Shown piece by piece: positions 22,595-34,700 of a stretch of 64,000 nucleotides of DNA (position 1 is its first letter; each line of letters begins with the position of its first letter). The notes beneath the pieces are model-generated. The model saw only the letters and a list, made by a program, of their open reading frames with translations. It ran no database searches and had not been told where the DNA came from. The DNA is taken from NCBI RefSeq assembly GCF_963662255.1, contig NW_026912176.1, forward strand, positions 285,001 to 349,000. The letters run 5' to 3'. The position numbers and the translations under genes are program-made. This DNA comes from Cinclus cinclus. Its lineage: Eukaryota; Chordata; Aves; Passeriformes; Cinclidae.

Positions 22595-25124
22595 TTGGCT
22601 TTGAAAGGAGGCACTTTTCCGCAAGAAGCCAAACTCAAGAGCCCACTTGGCAGATGTCATTTTGTAGGGCGCGTTTGGGCCTCCGATGGCAGCCAGGTTT
22701 GGAGGAGGGGGCAGCTTTGTTCTGGGAGAAATCCTTGTCCTTATGGAATTTTTGTAGGCAAAAGCCCAGGACGGGCCGCAGGCAAGTTGGCTTTGAAAGG
22801 AGGCACTTCCACCCAAGAAGCCAAACTCAAGAGCCCACTTGGCAGATGTCATTTTGTAGGGCGCGTTTGGGCCTCCGATGGCAGCCAGGTTTGGAGGAGG
22901 GGGCAGCTTTGGTCTGGGAGGAATCCTCGTCCCTATGGAATATTTGTAGCAAAAGCCCGGGACGGGACACAGGCAAGTTGGTTTTGAAAGGAGTCACATT
23001 TCCCCAAGAAGCCAAACTCAAGAGCCCACTTGACAGGTGTCATTTTGTAGGGCACGTTTGGGCCTCCGATGGCAGCCAGGTTTGGAGGAGGGGGCAGCTT
23101 TGGCCTGGGAGAAATCCTCGTCCTTCTGGAATTTTTGATGGCAAAAACCCAGGACGGGCCGCAGGCAAGTTAGGCAAGTTGGCTTTGAAAGGAGGCACTT
23201 TTCCCCAAGAAGCCAAACTCAAGAACCCTCAATGCAGATGTCATTTTGTGGGGCGCGTTTGGGCCTCCGATGGCAGCCAGGTTTGGAGGAGGGGGCAGCT
23301 TTGGTCTGGGAGAAATCCTCGTCCTTATGGAATTTTTGTAGTCTAAAGCCCAGCACGGGCCGCAGGCTAGTTAGGCAAGTTGGCTTTGAAAGGAGGCACT
23401 TTTCCGCAAGAAGCCAAACTCAAGAGCCCACTTGGCAGATGTCATTTTGTAGGGCACGTTTGGGCCTCCGATGGCAGCCAGGTTTGGAGGAGGGGGCAGC
23501 TTTGGTCTGGGAGAAATCCTCGTCCTTATGGAATTTTTGGAGGCAAAAGCCCTGCATGGGCCGCAGGCAAGTTGACTCCGAAAGGAGGCACTTTTCCCCA
23601 GGAAGCCAAACTCAAGAACCCTCAATGCAGGTGTCATTTTGTGGGGCGCGTTTGGGCCTCCGATGGCAGCCAGGTTTGGAGGAGGGGGCAGCTTTGGTCT
23701 GGGAGAAATCCTCGTCCTTATGGAATTTTTGTAGGCAAAAGCCCAGGACGGGCCGCAGGCAAGTTAGGCAAGTTGGCTCCGAAAGGAGGCACTTTTCCCC
23801 AAGAAGCCAAACTCAAGAACCCACAATGCAGATGTCATTTTGTAGGGCGCGTTTGTGCCTCCGATGGCAGCCAGGTTTGGAGGAGGGGGCAGCTTTGGTC
23901 TGGGAGAAATCCTCGTCCTTCTGGAATTTTTGTAGGCAAAAGCCCAGGACGGGACGCAGGCAAGTTGGCTTTGAAAGGAGGCACTTTCCCCCAAGAAGCC
24001 AAACTCAAGAGCCCACTTGGCAGATGTCATTTTGTAGGGCGCGTTTGGGCCTCCGATGGCAGCCAGGTTTGGAGGAGGGGGCAGCTTTGTTCTGGGAGAA
24101 ATCCTCGTCCTTATGGAATTTTTGTAGGCAAAAGCCCTGCATGGGCCGCCGGCAAGTTGACTCCGAAAGGAGGCACTTTTCCCCAAGAAGCCAAACTCAA
24201 GAGCCCACTTGGCAGGTGTCATTTTGTAGGGCGCGTTTGGGCCTCCGATGGCAGCCAGGTTTGGAGGAGGGGGCAGCTTTGGTCTGGGAGAAATCCTCGT
24301 CCTTCTGGAATTTTTGTAGGCAAAAGCCCAGGACGGGCCGCAGGCAAGTTGGCTTTGAAAGGAGGCACTTCCACCCAAGAAGCCAAACTCAAGAGCCCAC
24401 TTGGCAGGTGTCATTTTGTAGGGCGCGTTTGGGCCTCCGATGGCAGCCAGGTTTGGAGGAGGGGGCAGCTTTGGTCTGGGAGAAATCCTCGTCCTTATGG
24501 AATTTTTGTAGGCAAAAGCCCTGCATGAGCCGCAGGCAAGTTGACTCCGAAAGGAGGCACTTTTCCCCAGAAAACCAAACTCAAGAGCCCACTTGGCAGA
24601 TGTCATTTTGTAGGGCGCGTTTGGGCCTCCGATGCCAGCCAGGTTTGGAGGAGGGGGCAGCTTTGGTCTGGGAGGAATCCTCGTCCTTTTGGAATTTTTG
24701 TAGCAAAAGCCCGGGACGGGACGCAGGCAAGTTGGTTTTGAAAGGAGGCACTTTTCCCCAAGAAGCCAAACTCAAGAACCCTCAATGCAGATGTCATTTT
24801 GTGGATCGCGTTTGGGCCTCCGATGGCAGCCAGGTTTGGAGGAGGGGGCAGCTTTGGTCTGGGAGAAATCCTCGTCCTTATGGAATTTTTGTAGTCTAAA
24901 GCCCAGCACTGGCTGCAGGGAAGTTGGCTTTGAAAGGAGGCACTTTCCCCCAAGAAGCCAAACTCAGGAGCCCACTTGGCAGATGTCATTTTGTAGGGCC
25001 CGTTTGGGCCACCGATGGCAGCTAGGTTTGGAGGAGGGGGCAGCTTTGGTCTGGGAGAAATCCTCGTCCTTATGGAATTTTTGTAGGCCAAAGCCCAGAA
25101 TTGGCTGCAGGCTAGTTAGGCAAG
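22595..25124 (+). repeat. HOR unit, 2,530 bp (13-mer)
   Basis: Same length and largely the same order as 13,257-15,786 and 17,734-20,263, at offset 4,861 from the latter. Private variants include tttgatggcaaaaaccc near 23,138, catttgtggatcgcg near 24,801 and tccttttgg near 24,690. It ends with the full signature, with cagcactggctgcagg in place of cagcacgggctgcagg. Confidence 0.83.
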
Positions 25125-28100
25125 TTGGCTTTGAAAGGAGGCACTTTTCCGCAAGAAGCCAAACTCAAGAGCCCACTTGGCAGATGTCATTTTGTAGGGC
25201 ACGTTTGGGCCTCCGATGGCAGCCAGGTTTGGAGGAGGGGGCAGCTTTGTTCTGGGAGAAATCCTCGTCCTTATGGAATTTTTGTAGGCAAAAGCCCAGG
25301 ACGGGCCGCAGGCAAGTTGGCTTTGAAAGGAGGCACTTCCACCCAAGAAGCCAAACTCAAGAGCCCACTTGGCAGATGTCATTTTGTAGGGCACGTTTGG
25401 GCCTCGGATGGCAGCCAGGTTTGGAGGAGGGGGCAGCTTTGGTCTGGGAGGAATCCTCGTCCTTATGGAATATTTGTAGCAAAAGCCCGGGACGGGACAC
25501 AGGCAAGTTGGTTTTGAATGGAGTCACATTTCCCCAAGAAGCCAAACTCAAGAGCCCACTTGGCAGATGTCATTTTGTAGGGCACGTTTGGGCCTCCGAT
25601 GGCAGCCAGGTTTGGAGGAGGGGGCAGCTTTGGCCTGGGAGAAATCCTCGTCCTTATGGAATTTTTGTAGTCTAAAGCCCAGCACGGGCCGCAGGCAAGT
25701 TAGGCAAGTTGGCTTTGAAAGGAGGCACTTTTCCCCAAGAAGCCAAACTCAAGAACCCTCAATGCAGATGTCATTTTGTGGGACGCGTTTGGGCCTCCGA
25801 TGGCAGCCAGGTTTGGAGGAGGGGGCAGCTTTGGTCTGGGAGAAATCCTCGTCCTTATGGAATTTTTGTAGGCAAAAGCCCAGCACGGGCCGCAGGCTAG
25901 TTAGGCAAGTTGGTTTTGAAAGGAGTCACTTTTCCCCAAGAAGCCAAACTCAAGAGCCCACTTGGCAGGTGTCATTTTGTAGGGCACGTTTGGGCCTCCG
26001 ATGGCAGCCAGGTTTGGAGGAGGGGGCAGCTTTGGTCTGGGAGAAATCCTCGTCCTTCTGGAATTTTTGGAGGCAAAAGCCCTGCATGGGCCGCAGGCAA
26101 GTTAGGCAAGTTGGCTCCGAAAGGAGGCACTTTTCCCCAAGAAGCCAAACTCAAGAGCCCACTTGGCAGGTGTCATTGTGTGGGGCGCGTTTGGGCCTCC
26201 GATGGCAGCCAAGTTTGGAGGAGGGGGCAGCTTTGGTCTGGGAGAAATCCTCGTCCTTCTGGAATTTTTGTAGGCAAAAGCCCTGCATGGGCCGCAGGCA
26301 AGTTGACTTTGAAAGGAGGCACTTTTCCCCAGGAAGCCAAACTCAAGAACCCTCAATGCAGGTGTCATTTTGTGGGGCGCGTTTGGGCCTCCGATGGCAG
26401 CCAGGTTTGGAGGAGGGGGCAGCTTTGGTCTGGGAGAAATCCTCGTCCTTATGGAATTTTTGTAGGCAAAAGCCCAGGACGGGACGCAGGCATGTTGGCT
26501 TTGAAAGGAGGCACTTTTCCCCAAGAAGCCAAACTCAAGAGCCCACTTGGCAGGTGTCATTTTGTAGGGCACGTTTGGGCCTCCGATGGCAGCCAGGTTT
26601 GGAGGAGGGGGCAGCTTTGTTCTGGGAGAAATCCTCGTCCTTCTGGAATTTTTGTAGGCAAAAGCCCTGCATGGGCCGCAGGCAAGTTGACTCCGAAAGG
26701 AGGCACTTTTCCCCAGGAAGCCAAACTCAAGAACCCTCAATGCAGGTGTCATTTTGTGGGGCGCGTTTGGGCCTCCGTTGGCAGCCAGGTTTGGAGGAGG
26801 GGGCAGCTTTGGTCTGGGAGAAATCCTCGTCCTTATGGAATTTTTGTAGTCTAAAGCCCAGCACGGGCCGCAGGCTAGTTAGGCAAGTTGGCTTTGAAAG
26901 GAGGCACTTTTCCCCAAGAAGCCAAACTCAAGAGCCCACTTGGCAGATGTCATTTTGTAGGGCATGTTTGGGCCTCCGATGGCAGCCAGGTTTGGAGGAG
27001 GGGGCAGCTTTGGTCTGGGAGAAATCCTCGTCCTTCTGGAATATTTGGAGGCAAAAGCCCTGCATGGGCCGCAGGCAAGTTGACTCCGAAAGGAGGCACT
27101 TTTCCCCAGGAAGCCAAACTCAAGAACCCTCAATGCAGGTGTCATTTTGTGGGGCGCGTTTGGGCCTCCGATGGCAGCCAGGTTTGGAGGAGGGGGCAGC
27201 TTTGGTCTGGGAGAAATCCTCGTCCTTCTGGAATTTTTGTAGGCAAAAGCCCAGGACGGGCCGCAGGCAAGTTAGGCAAGTTGGCTCCGAAAGGAGGCAC
27301 TTTTCCCCAAGAAGCCAAACTCAAGAACCCACAATGCAGATGTCATTTTGTAGGGCGCGTTTGTGCCTCCGATGGCAGCCAGGTTTGGAGGAGGGGGCAG
27401 CTTTGGTCTGGGAGAAATCCTCGTCCTTATGGAATTTTTGTAGTCAAAAGCCCTGCATGGGCCGCCGGCAAGTTGACTCCGAAAGGAGGCACTTTTCCCC
27501 AAGAAGCCAAACTCAAGAGCCCACTTGGCAGATGTCATTTTGTAGGGCGCGTTTGTGCCTCCGATGGCAGCCAGGTTTGGAGGAGGGGGCAGCTTTGTTC
27601 TGGGAGAAATCCTCGTCCTTATGGAATTTTTGTAGTCAAAAGCCCTGCATGGGCCGCCGGCAAGTTGACTCCGAAAGGAGGCACTTTTCCCCAAGAAGCC
27701 AAACTCAAGAGCCCACTTGGCAGGTGTCATTTTGTAGGGCGCATTTGGGCCTCCGATGGCAGCCAGGTTTGGAGGAGGGGGCAGCTTTGGTCTGGGAGAA
27801 ATCCTCGTCCTTCTGGAATTTTTGTAGGCAAAAGCCCAGGACGGGCCGCAGGCAAGTTGGCTTTGAAAGGAGGCACTTCCACCCAAGAAGCCAAACTCAA
27901 GAGCCCACTTGTCAGATGTCATTTTGTAGGGCACGTTTGGGCCTCCGATGGCAGCCAGGTTTGGAGGAGGGGGCAGCTTTGGTCTGGGAGAAATCCTCGT
28001 CCTTATGGAATTTTTGTAGGCAAAAGCCCTGCATGAGCCGCAGGCAAGTTGACTCCGAAAGGAGGCACTTTTCCCCAGAAAACCAAACTCAAGAGCCCAC

Positions 28101-28624
28101 TTGGCAGATGTCATTTTGTAGGGCGCGTTTGGGCCTCCGATGGCAGCCAGGTTTGGAGGAGGGGGCAGCTTTGGTCTGGGAGGAATCCTCGTCCTTATGG
28201 AATTTTTGTAGCAAAAGCCCGGGACGGGACGCAGGCAAGTTGGTTTTGAAAGGAGGCACTTTTCCCCAAGAAGCCAAACTCAAGAACCCTCAATGCAGGT
28301 GTCATTTTGTGGGGCGCGTTTGGGCCTCCGATGGCAGCCAGGTTTGGAGGAGGGGGCAGCTTTGGTCTGGGAGAAATCCTCGTCCTTATGGAATTTTTGT
28401 AGTCTAAAGCCCAGCACGGGCTGCAGGGAAGTTGGCTTCGAAAGGAGGCACTTTTCACCCAAGAAGCCAAACTCAGGAGCCCACTTGGCAGATGTCATTT
28501 TGTAGGGCGCGTTTGGGCCACCGATGGCAGCTAGGTTTGGAGGAGGGGGCAGCTTTGGTCTGGGAGAAATCCTCGTCCTTATGGAATTTTTGTAGGCCAA
28601 AGCCCAGGACGGGCCGCAGGCAAG
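25125..28624 (+). repeat. Composite HOR unit, 3,500 bp (about 18 monomers)
   Basis: The first part (25,125 to about 26,760) carries an order not seen in the other units, with repeated ctgcatgggccgcaggcaag / ttgactccg / caggaagcc monomers. The second part, from about 26,761, is a near-identical copy of 18,392-20,230 at offset 8,369. Differences noticed are ccgttgg near 26,777, ttttccccaag for ttttccgcaag near 26,912 and ttttcaccc for ttttccccc near 28,455. The right boundary is a hybrid junction, gtaggccaaagcccaggacgg, in place of the usual aattggctgcaggctag. Confidence 0.8.
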
Positions 28625-30303
28625 TTGGCTTTGAAAGGAGGCACTTTTCCGCAAGAAGCCAAACTCAAGAGCCCACTTGGCAGATGTCATTTTGTAGGGC
28701 ACGTTTGGGCCTCCGATGGCAGCCAGGTTTGGAGGAGGGGGCAGCTTTGGTCTGGGAGGAATCCTCGTCCTTATGGAATTTTTGGAGGCAAAAGCCCGGG
28801 ACGGGACACAGGCAAGTTGGTTTTGAAAGGAGTCACTTTTCCCCAAGAAGCCAAACTCAAGAGCCCACTTGGCAGGTGTCATTTTGTAGGGCACGTTTGG
28901 GCCTCCGATGGCAGCCAGGTTTGGAGGAGGGGGCAGCTTTGGCCTGGGAGAAATCCTCGTCCTTATGGAATTTTTGTAGTCTAAAGCCCAGCACGGGCCG
29001 CAGGCAAGTTAGGCAAGTTGGCTCCGAAAGGAGGCACTTTTCCCCAAGAAGCCAAACTCAAGAACCCTCAATGCAGATGTCATTTTGTGGGGCGCGTTTG
29101 GGCCTCCGATGGTAGCCAGGTTTGGAGGAGGGGGCAGCTTTGGTCTGGGAGAAATCCTCGTCCTTATGGAATTTTTGTAGGCAAAAGCCCAGGACGGGCC
29201 GCAGGCAAGTTGGCTTTGAAAGGAGGCACTTCCACCCAAGAAGCCAAACTCAAGAGCCCACTTGGCAGGTGTCATTTTGTAGGGCACGTTTGGGCCTCCA
29301 ATGGCAGCCAGGTTTGGAGGAGGGGGCAGCTTTGGTCTGGGAGAAATCCTCGTCCTTCTGGAATTTTTGGAGGCAAAAGCCCTGCATGGGCCGCAGGCAA
29401 GTTGACTCCGAAAGGAGGCACTTTTCCCCAAGAAGCCAAACTCAAGAACCCACAATGCAGATGTCATTTTGTAGGGCGCGTTTGGGCCTCCGATGGCAGC
29501 CAGGTTTGGAGGAGGGGGCAGCTTTGGTCTGGGAGAAATCCTCGTCCTTATGGAATTTTTGTAGGCAAAAGCCCAGGACGGGACGCAGGCAAGTTGGCTT
29601 TGAAAGGAGGCACTTTCCCCCAAGAAGCCAAACTCAAGAGCCCACTTGGCAGATGTCATTTTGTGGGGCGCGTTTGGGCCTCCGATGGCAGCCAGGTTTG
29701 GAGGAGGGGGCAGCTTTGGTCTGGGAGAAATCCTCGTCCTTATGGAATTTTTGTAGGCAAAAGCCCTGCATGGGCCGCCGGCAAGTTGACTCCGAAAGGA
29801 GGCACTTTTCCCCAAGAAGCCAAACTCAAGAGCCCACTTGGCAGGTGTCATTTTGTAGGGCGCATTTGGGCCTCCGATGGCAGCCAGGTTTGGAGGAGGG
29901 GGCAGCTTTGGTCTGGGAGAAATCCTCGTCCTTCTGGAATTTTTGGAGGCAAAAGCCCAGGACGGGCCGCAGGCAAGTTGGCTTTGAGAGGAGGCACTTC
30001 CACCCAAGAAGCCAAACTCAAGAGCCCACTTGGCAGATGTCATTTTGTAGGGCACGTTTGGGCCTCCGATGGCAGCCAGGTTTGGAGGAGGGGGCAGCTT
30101 TGGTCTGGGAGAAATCCTCGTCCTTATGGAATTTTTGTAGGCAAAAGCCCTGCATGAGCCGCAGGCAAGTTGACTCCGAAAGGAGGCACTTTTCCCCAGA
30201 AAACCAAACTCAAGAGCCCACTTGGCAGATGTCATTTTGTAGGGCGCGTTTGGGCCTCTGATGGCAGCCAGGTTTGGAGGAGGGGGCAGCTTTGGTCTGG
30301 GAG
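28625..30303 (+). repeat. Shortened copy of about 20,440-22,336
   Basis: Continues the 18.4 kb copy but with losses. The offset falls from 8,369 to 8,360 (9-bp junction unit lost), then to 8,168 (192 bp lost) near 28,650-28,680, then to 7,967 (201 bp lost) near 29,500. Shared rare variants such as ctccaatggc (21,130 / 29,298) and ttgagaggagg (22,017 / 29,985) confirm common descent. Similarity changes near 30,303, where ggagaaatcc replaces ggaggaatcc. Confidence 0.8.
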
Positions 30304-31739
30304 AAATCCTCGTCCTTATGGAATTTTTGTCGGCAAAAGCCCTGCATGGGCCGCAGGCAAGTTGACTCCGAAAGGAGGCACTTTTCCCCAGAAAGCCAAA
30401 CTCAAGAGCCCACTTGGCAGATGTCATTTTGTAGGGCGCGTTTGGGCCTCCGATGGCAGCCAGGTTTGGAGGAGGGGGCAGCTTTGGTCTGGGAGGAATC
30501 CTCGTCCTTATGGAATTTTTGTAGCAAAAGCCCGGGACGGGACGCAGGCAAGTTGGTTTTGAAAGGAGTCACTTTTCCCCAAGAAGCCAAACTCAAGAGC
30601 CCACTTGGCAGGTGTCATTTTGTAGGGCGCGTTTGGGCCTCCGATGGCAGCCAGGTTTGGAGGAGGGGGCAGCTTTGGTCTGGGAGAAATCCTCGTCCTT
30701 ATGGAATTTTTGTAGGCAAAAACCCCGCATGGGCCGCAGGCAAGTTAGGCAAGTTGGCTTTGAAAGGAGGCACTTTTCCCCAAGAAGCCAAACTCAAGAA
30801 CCCACAATGCAGATGTCATTTTGTGGGGCGCGTTTGCGCCTCCGATGGCAGCCAGGTTTGGAGGAGGGGGCAGCTTTGGTCTGGGAGAAATCCTCGTCCT
30901 TATGGAATTTTTGTAGCAAAAGCCCAGGATGGGCCGCAGGCTTGTTAGGCAAGTCGGCTCCGAAAGGAGGCAGTTTTCCGCAAGAAGCCAAACTCAAGAA
31001 CCCTCAATGCAGATGTCATTTTGTGGGGCGCGTTTGGGCCTCCGATGGCAGCCAGATTTGGAGGAGGGGGCAGCTTTGGTCTGGGAGAAATCCTCGTCCT
31101 TATGGAATTTTTGGAGGCAAAAGCCCAGGACGGGCCGCAGGCAAGTTGGCTTTGAAAGGAGGCACTTCCACCCAAGAAGCCAAACTCAAGAGCCCACTTG
31201 GCAGGTGTCATTTTGTAGGGCGCGTTTGGGCCTCCGATGGCAGCCAGGTTTGGAGGAGGGGGCAGCTTTGGTCTGGGAGAAATCCTCGTCCTTCTGGAAT
31301 TTTTGGAGGCAAAAGCCCTGCATGGGCCGCAGGCAAGTTGACTCCGAAAGGAGGCACTTTTCCCCAGGAAGCCAAACTCAAGAACCCTCAATGCAGGTGT
31401 CATTTTGTGGGGCGCGTTTGGGCCTCCGATGGCAGCCAGGTTTGGAGGAGGGGGCAGCTTTGGCCTGGGAGAAATCCTCGTCCTTCTGGAATTTTTGGAG
31501 GCAAAAGCCCAGGACGGGCCGCAGGCAAGTTAGGCAAGTTGGCTCCGAAAGGAGGCACTTTTCCCCAAGAAGCCAAACTCAAGAACCCTCAATGCAGATG
31601 TCATTTTGTGGGGCGCGTTTGGGCCTCCGATGGCAGCCAGGTTTGGAGGAGGGGGCAGCTTTGGTCTGGGAGAAATCCTCGTCCTTATGGAATTTTTGTA
31701 GTCTAAAGCCCAGCACGGGCCGCAGGCAAGTTAGGCAAG
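30304..31739 (+). repeat. Transition segment between HOR domains
   Basis: Includes a ttgtcggcaaaag variant near 30,330, gtttgcgcctcc near 30,834, ggcttgttaggcaagtcgg near 30,940 and ggcagttttccgc near 30,970. These private changes in a short distance suggest a junction between separately homogenised domains. The linked 191 bp set (ggaggaatcc, gggacgggacgcagg, ttggttttg) is at about 30,490-30,560. Confidence 0.7.
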
Positions 31740-34700
31740 TTGGCTTTGAAAGGAGGCACTTTTCCGCAAGAAGCCAAACTCAAGAGCCCACTTGGCAGAT
31801 GTCATTTTGTAGGGCACGTTTGGGCCTCCGATGGCAGCCAGGTTTGGAGGAGGGGGCAGCTTTGGTCTGGGAGAAATCCTCGTCCTTCTGGAATTTTTGT
31901 AGGCAAAAGCCCTGCATGGGCCGCAGGCAAGTTGACTCCGAAAGGAGGCACTTTTCCCCAGGAAGCCAAACTCAAGAACCCTCAATGCAGGTGTCATTTT
32001 GTGGGGCGCGTTTGGGCCTCCGATGGCAGCCAGGTTTGGAGGAGGGGGCAGCTTTGGTCTGGGAGAAATCCTCGTCCTTCTGGAATTTTTGGAGGCAAAA
32101 GCCCAGGACGGGCCGCAGGCAAGTTAGGCAAGTTGGCTCCGAAAGGAGGCACTTTTCCCCAAGAAGCCAAACTCAAGAGCCCACTTGGCAGATGTCATTT
32201 TGTGGGGCGCGTTTGGGCCTCTGATGGCAGCCAGGTTTGGAGGAGGGGGCAGCTTTGGTCTGGGAGAAATCCTCGTCCTTATGGAATTTTTGTAGGCAAA
32301 AGCCCAGGACGGGCCGCAGGCAACTTGGCTTTGAAAGGAGGTACTTCCACCCAAGAAGCCAAACTCAAGAGCCCACTTGGCAGATGTCATTTTGTAGGGC
32401 ACGTTTGGGCCTCCGATGGCAGCCAGGTTAGGAGGAGGGGGCAGCTTTGGTCTGGGAGAAATCCTCGTCCTTATGGAATTTTTGTAGGCAAAAGCCCTGC
32501 ATGGGCCGCAGGCAAGTTGGATTTGAAAGGAGGTACTTCCACCCAAGAAGCCAAACTCAAGAGCCCACTTGGCAGATGTCATTTTGTAGGGCGCGTTTGG
32601 GCCTCCGATGGCAGCCAGGTTTGGAGGAGGGGGCAGCTTTGGTCTGGGAGGAATCCTCGTCCTTATGGAATTTTTGTAGCAAAAGCCCGGGACGGGACGC
32701 AGGCAAGTTGGTTTTGAAAGGAGTCACTTTTCCCCAAGAAGCCAAACTCAAGAGCCCACTTGGCAGGTGTCATTTTGTAGGGCGCGTTTGGGCCTCCGAT
32801 GGCAGCCAGGTTTGGAGGAGGGGGCAGCTTTGGTCTGGGAGAAATCCTCGTCCTTATGGAATTTTTGTAGGCAAAAACCCCGCATGGGCCGCAGGCAAGT
32901 TAGGCAAGTTGGCTTTGAAAGGAGGCACTTTTCCCCAAGAAGCCAAACTCAAGAACCAACAATGCAGATGTCATTTTGTAGGGCGCGTTTGGGCCTCCGA
33001 TGGCAGCCAGGTTTGGAGGAGGGGGCAGCTTTGGTCTGGGAGAAATCCTCGTCCTTATGGAATTTTTGTAGTCTAAAGCCCAGCACGGGCCGCAGGATAG
33101 TTAGGCAAGTTGGCTTTGAAAGGGGGCACTTTTCCGAAAGAAGCCAAACTCAAGAGCCCACTTGGCAGATGTCATTTTGTAGGGCGCGTTTGGGCCTCCG
33201 ATGGCAGCCAGGTTTGGAGGAGGGGGCAGCTTTGGTCTGGGAGAAATCCTCGTCCTTATGGAATTTTTGTAGGCAAAAGCCCTGCATGGGCCGCAGGCAA
33301 GTTGGCTTTGAAAGGAGGCACTTCCACCCAAGAAGCCAAACTCAAGAGCCCACTTGGCAGGTGTCATTTTGTAGGGCACGTTTGGGCCTCCGATGGCAGC
33401 CAGGTTTGGAGGAGGGGGCAGCTTTGGTCTGGGAGAAATCCTCGTCCTTCGGGAATTTTTGTAGGCAAAAGCCCTGCATGGGCCGCAGGCAAGTTGACTC
33501 CGAAAGGAGGCACTTTTCCCCAGGAAGCCAAACTCAAGAACCCTCAATGCAGGTGTCATTTTGTGGGGCGCGTTTGGGCCTCCGATGGCAGCCAGGTTTG
33601 GAGGAGGGGGCAGCTTTGGCCTGGGAGAAATCCTCGTCCTTCTGGAATTTTTGGAGGCAAAAGCCCAGGACGGGCCGCAGGCAAGTTAGGCAAGTTGGCT
33701 CCGAAAGGAGGCACTTTTCCCCAAGAAGCCAAACTCAAGAACCCTCAATGCAGATGTCATTTTGTAGGGCGCGTTTGGGCCTCCGATGGCAGCCAGGTTT
33801 GGAGGAGGGGGCAGCTTTGGTCTGGGAGAAATCCTCGTCCTTATGGAATTTTTGTAGTCTAAAGCCCAGCACGGGCCGCAGGCAAGTTAGGCAAGTTGGC
33901 TTTGAAAGGAGGCACTTTTCCGCAAGAAGCCAAACTCAAGAGCCCACTTGGCAGATGTCATTTTGTGGGGCGCGTTTGGGCCACTGATGGCAGCCAGGTT
34001 TGGAGGAGGGGGCAGCTTTGGTCTGGGAGAAATCCTCGTCCTTATGGAATTTTTGTAGGCAAAAACCCCGCATGGGCCGCAGGCAAGTTGGTTTTGAAAG
34101 GAGTCACTTTTCCCCAAGAAGCCAAACTCAAGAGCCCACTTGGCAGGTGTCATTTTGTAGGGCGCGTTTGGGCCTCCGATGGCAGCCAGGTTTGGAGGAG
34201 GGGGCAGCTTTGGTCTGGGAGAAATCCTCGTCCTTATGGAATTTTTGTAGGCAAAAACCCCGCATGGGCCGCAGGCAAGTTAGGCAAGTTGGCTTTGAAA
34301 GGAGGCACTTTTCCCCAAGAAGCCAAACTCAAGAACCAACAATGCAGATGTCATTTTGTAGGGCGCGTTTGGGCCTCCGATGGCAGCCAGGTTTGGAGGA
34401 GGGGGCAGCTTTGGTCTGGGAGAAATCCTCGTCCTTATGGAATTTTTGTAGTCTAAAGCCCAGCACGGGCCGCAGCATAGTTAGGCAAGTTGGCTTTGAA
34501 AGGGGGCACTTTTCCGAAAGAAGCCAAACTCAAGAGCCCACTTGGCAGATGTCATTTTGTAGGGCGCGTTTGGGCCTCCGATGGCAGCCAGGTTTGGAGG
34601 AGGGGGCAGCTTTGGTCTGGGAGAAATCCTCGTCCTTATGGAATTTTTGTAGGCAAAAGCCCTGCATGGGCCGCAGGCAAGTTGGCTTTGAAAGGAGGCA

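Noticed and set aside
25567..28407. Protein-coding gene for a 946-residue repeat protein
   Set aside because: The frame is open only because the monomer is a multiple of 3 and lacks stops in that phase. The opposite strand is open too. Ends are set by chance frame shifts at 191 bp monomers, and nothing unique or promoter-like flanks it.
28600..28700. Inverted or foreign insertion at the hybrid junction
   Set aside because: The junction is explained by loss of the 9-bp unit plus one 192 bp monomer relative to 20.2-20.5 kb. All bases belong to the satellite in normal orientation.
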